Assembly: GCA_914767715.1 (NCBI GenBank)
Contig: OU612065.1
Location: 28,768,001-28,832,000, forward strand
DNA: 64,000 nucleotides
DNA from: Membranipora membranacea
Lineage: Eukaryota; Bryozoa; Gymnolaemata; Cheilostomatida; Membraniporidae
Reading direction: 5' to 3'
Shown: positions 61,334 through 64,000 of the stretch, piece by piece
How the letters are laid out: every line of letters begins with the position of its first letter
How positions within the stretch are numbered: the first letter of the stretch is position 1
The notes under the pieces: generated by a model
Seen by the model: only the letters and a program-made list of their open reading frames with translations
Told to the model about the DNA's origin: nothing
The model's database searches: none
Program-made: the position numbers and the translations under genes

Positions 61334-63082
61334 TGTTACTTTTTATAATTTTAAAGTCGCTCTCATCTCTGTTCTATTTATCGTAGGATCTTCATATTCT
61401 GGAATTTGAATGAGGCCAATGAGGCCATCAACTGGTCAGAGTTTAAAAGAAATCCGATGGCTTTTTAATTTTTTCGCCTGCCGTTTGGCATGTTTTTTTA
61501 TGTCAAAATTGGCCCTTGTTAAAAATGTTGCTGACGCCAATCTAAGAGGGGCAGCCCCGAACGGTTTTCCGTTCCAAAGTCAGCATGAAATTCCACACGG
61601 TATAGAGTAGGTTAGAAGGCAATCTATTTTTTAATCTGGCCGTAAAAAACACCAAGGGTCCCCCCTTTGTTACTTTTTATAATTTTAAAGTCGCTCTCAT
61701 CTCTGTTCTATTTATCGTAGGATCTTCATATTCTGGAATTTGAATGAGGCCAATGAGGCCATCAACTGGTCAGAGTTTAAAAGAAATCCGATGGCTTTTT
61801 AATTTTTTCGCCTGCCGTTTGGCATGTTTTTTTATGTCAAAATTGGCCCTCGTTAAAAATGTTGCTGACGCCAATCTAAGAGGGGCAGCCCCGAACGGTT
61901 TTCCGTTCCAAAGTCAGCATGAAATTCCACACGGTATAGAGTAGGTTAGAAGGCAATCTATTTTTTAATCTGGCCGTAAAAAACACCAAGGGTCCCCCCT
62001 TTGTTACTTTTTATAATGTTAAAGTCGCTCTCATCTCTGTTCTAATTATCGTAGGATCTTCATATTCTGGAATTTGAATGAGGCCAATGAGGCCATCAAC
62101 TGGTCAGAGTTTAAAAGAAATCCGATGGCTTTTTATTTTTTTCGCCTGCGGTTTGGCATGTTTTTTTATGTCAAAATTGGCCCTCGTTAAAAATGTTGCT
62201 GACGCCAATCTAAGAGGGGCAGCCCCGAACGGTTTTCCGTTCCAAAGTCAGCATGAAATTCCACACGGTATAGAGTAGGTTAGAAGGCAATCTATTTTTT
62301 AATCTGGCCGTAAAAAAACACCAAGGGTCCCCCCTTTGTTACTTTTTATAATTTTAAAGTCGCTCTCATCTCTGTTCTATTTATCGTAGGATCTTCATAT
62401 TCTGGAATTTGAATGAGGCCAATGAGGCCATCAACTGGTCAGAGTTTAAAAGAAATCCGATGGCTTTTTAATTTTTTTCGCCTGCCGTTTGGCATGTTTT
62501 TTTATGTCAAAATTGGCCCTCGTTAAAAATGTTCCTGACGCCAATCTAAGAGGGGCAGCCCCGAACGGTTTTCCGTTCCAAAGTCAGCATGAAATTCCAC
62601 ACGGTATAGAGTAGGTTAGAAGGCAATCTATTTTTTAATCTGGCCGTCAAAAACACCAAGGGTCCCCCCTTTGTTACTTTTTATAATTTTAAAGTCGCTC
62701 TCATCTCTGTTCTATTTATCGTAGGATCTTCATATTCTGGAATTTGAATGAGGCCAATGAGGCCATCAACTGGTCAGAGTTTAAAAGAAATCCGATGGCT
62801 TTTTAATTTTTTCGCCTGCCGTTTGGCATGTTTTTTTATGTCAAAATTGGCCCTCGTCAAAAATGTTGCTGACGCCAATCTAAGAGGGGCAGCCCCGAAC
62901 GGTTTTCCGTTCCAAAGTCAGCATGAAAATCCACACGGTATAGAGTAGGTTAGAAGGCAATCTATTTTTTAATCTGGCCGTAAAAAACACCAAGGGTCCC
63001 CCCCTTTGTTACTTTTTATAATTTTAAAGTCGCTCTCATCTCTGTTCTATTTATCGTAGGATCTTCATATTCTGGAATTTGA

Positions 63083-64000
63083 ATGAGGCCAATGAGGCCA
63101 TCAACTGGTCAGAGTTTAAAAGAAATCCGATGGCTTTTTAATTTTTTTCGCCTGCCGTTTGGCATGTTTTTTATGTCAAAATTGGCCCTCGTTAAAATTG
63201 TTGCTGACGCCAATCTAAGAGGGGCAGCCCCGAACGGTTTTCCGTTCCAAAGTCAGCATGAAATTCCACACGGTATAGAGTAGGTTAGAAGGCAATCTAT
63301 TTTTTAATCTGGCCGTAAAAAACACCAAGGGTCCCCCCTTTGTTACTTTTTATAATTTTAAAGTCGCTCTCATCTCTGTTCTATTTATCGTAGGATCTTC
63401 ATATTCTGGAATTTGAATGAGGCCAACGAGGCCATCAACTGGTCAGAGTTTAAAAGAAATCCGATGGCTTTTTAATTTTTTCGCCTGCCGTTTGGCATGT
63501 TTTTTTATGTCAAAATTGGCCCTCGTTAAAAATGTTGCTGACGCCAATCTAAGAGGGGCAGCCCCGAACGGTTTTCCGTTCCAAAGTCAGCATGAAACTC
63601 CACACGGTATAGAGTAGGTTAGAAGGCAATCTATTTTTTAATCTGGCCGTAAAAAACACCAAGGGTCCCCCCTTTGTTACTTTTTATAATTTTAAAGTCG
63701 CTCTCATCTCTGTTCTATTTATGGTAGGATCTTCATATTCTGGAATTTGAATGAGGCCAATGAGGCCATCAACTGGTCAGAGTTTAAAAGAAATCCGATG
63801 GCTTTTTAATTTTTTCGCCTGCCGTTTGGCATGTTTTTTTATGTCAAAAGTGGCCCTCGTTAAAAATGTTGCTGACGCCAATCTAAGAGGGGCAGCCCCG
63901 AACGGTTTTCCGTTCCAAAGTCAGCATGAAATTCCACACGGTATAAAGTAGGTTAGAAGGCAATCTATTTTTTAATCTGGCCGTAAAAAACACCAAGGGT
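63083..64000 (+). repeat. Start of a second copy of 56067 onward, cut by right edge
   Basis: Units 63083, 63417 and the partial 63751 repeat the markers of 56067, 56401 and 56735, including the paired T gain and T loss, CCAACGAGG, GAAACTCC, ATGGTAGG and AAAAGTGGCC. The only change I noticed is GTATAAAG in place of GTATAGAG near 63942-63949. The last unit is cut after 250 bases, so the array continues beyond the window. Confidence 0.88.

Larger units (their letters stand above)
61076..61409 (+). repeat. Representative consensus-like monomer (334 bp)
   Basis: This unit carries the majority base at every variable site I compared and serves as the reference for the internal landmarks. It has 134 G or C in 334 bases (40%) and 12 CpG dinucleotides. 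In order: a 9-bp direct repeat (61076-61093), T6 (61135-61140), a small hairpin (61145-61156), T7 (61159-61165), two adjacent inverted repeats (61214-61240), a T6-containing AT stretch (61282-61290), A6 (61310-61315 region), a C6 tract (61326-61331), and an AT-rich block (61335-61353). By eye, the two 167-bp halves are not similar to each other, so the unit is not an obvious diverged dimer. Confidence 0.9.
60743..63082 (+). repeat. Mostly consensus monomers
   Basis: Seven units lie close to consensus. Exceptions are T6 in 60743, CCCTTGTT in 61410, AATGTTAAAG with TCTAATTATC, TTTATTTTT and CCTGCGGTT around 62018-62155, one extra A and one extra T in units 62078 and 62413 respectively, GTTCCTGACG in 62413, and CGTCAAAAAT with GAAAATCC and a C7 tract in 62748. 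Confidence 0.75.
1..64000 (+). repeat. 334-bp satellite DNA array, head to tail, fills the window
   Basis: One 334-bp unit recurs at a constant step along the entire window, always in the same orientation. Taking the conserved ATGAGGCCA as an arbitrary start, there are 191 unit starts between 288 and 63751, giving 190 complete units: 168 of 334 bp, 13 of 335, 8 of 333 and one of 332. Units differ from one another mostly by a few substitutions or single-base indels in homopolymers. No foreign sequence interrupts the array and neither edge reaches unique DNA. Composition is about 40% GC. This organisation is that of eukaryotic satellite DNA, typical of centromeric, pericentromeric or subtelomeric heterochromatin; which of these applies cannot be decided from the window. 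I do not recognise the family. Confidence 0.98.

Noticed and set aside
61076-61409. Monomer as a diverged dimer of about 167 bp
   Set aside because: Comparing the two halves by eye gives no sustained similarity; the only internal repeat is the 9-bp one at the start.
288-63951. Some 155 open frames of 66 codons as a multigene family
   Set aside because: They are one frame of a tandem repeat. Stops and frameshifts are amplified along with intact copies, 334 bp breaks the frame at each unit, and no domain or expression signal is visible.
1-64000. CRISPR array
   Set aside because: The repeating unit is 334 bp and is conserved along its whole length; there are no short repeats with unique spacers and no cas genes.
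1-64000. Tandem RNA genes (5S rRNA, spliced leader, snRNA, tRNA)
   Set aside because: The unit length would fit, but I find no recognisable 5S, spliced-leader or snRNA sequence and no A-box plus B-box pair.
1-64000. Ribosomal DNA spacer subrepeats
   Set aside because: Spacer subrepeat arrays are usually a few kb and flanked by rRNA genes; none of the 64 kb contains rRNA sequence.

Overview
The whole window is one thing: an uninterrupted head-to-tail satellite DNA array with a basic repeat unit (monomer) of 334 bp. It holds a 287-bp piece of a unit at the left edge, 190 complete units from 288 to 63750, and a 250-bp piece at the right edge. From the unit starts, 168 complete units are exactly 334 bp, 13 are 335, 8 are 333 and one is 332. 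All units lie in the same orientation. I found no unique sequence, no transposon, no RNA gene and no credible protein-coding gene. The array runs off both ends, so its real size is above 64 kb. A homogeneous array of this kind points to a eukaryotic nuclear chromosome in (peri)centromeric, subtelomeric or other heterochromatin. I do not recognise the satellite family and cannot name the organism. The representative unit is about 40% GC (134 of 334) and has 12 CpG sites, close to the number expected from composition. It is about twice 167 bp, the di-nucleosomal size class common among satellites.

The information in the window lies in the variants that mark individual units. They show a nested higher-order repeat (HOR) organisation of several sizes. 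(1) 1-16.9 kb is a left domain with its own variant set; a 15-unit block (288-5298) is followed by a related block shortened to 12 units (5299-9306), then a mixed stretch that contains a 4-unit tandem duplication (13316-15988). (2) 16991-28346 has a 14-unit block and a 13-unit relative, then a 4-unit tandem duplication. (3) 28347-43377 has a 7-unit tandem duplication (31355-36030), a segment that recurs 23 units away (30352-32356 and 37701-40038), and an 8-unit segment (39371-42042) that is a distant copy of 17994-20665, about 21.4 kb to the left. (4) 43378-52059 is a nearly identical 13-unit tandem duplication of 4,341 bp, itself containing alternating two-unit blocks. (5) 52060-56066 is the segment richest in indels. 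(6) 56067-64000 has a 5-unit tandem duplication (57403-60742) and the start of another large-period copy (56067 onward recurs at 63083).

Most units contain a 66-codon open frame (about 155 of 191). Stop codons and frameshifts in it have been amplified along with the array, and 334 is not a multiple of three, so I treat the frame as incidental. Inside each unit the most structured part is a pair of adjacent perfect inverted repeats. The best reading is a young, actively rearranging satellite shaped by unequal crossover or break-induced copying of blocks of 1 to about 15 units. All identities here were judged by eye; a full alignment would be needed for numbers.
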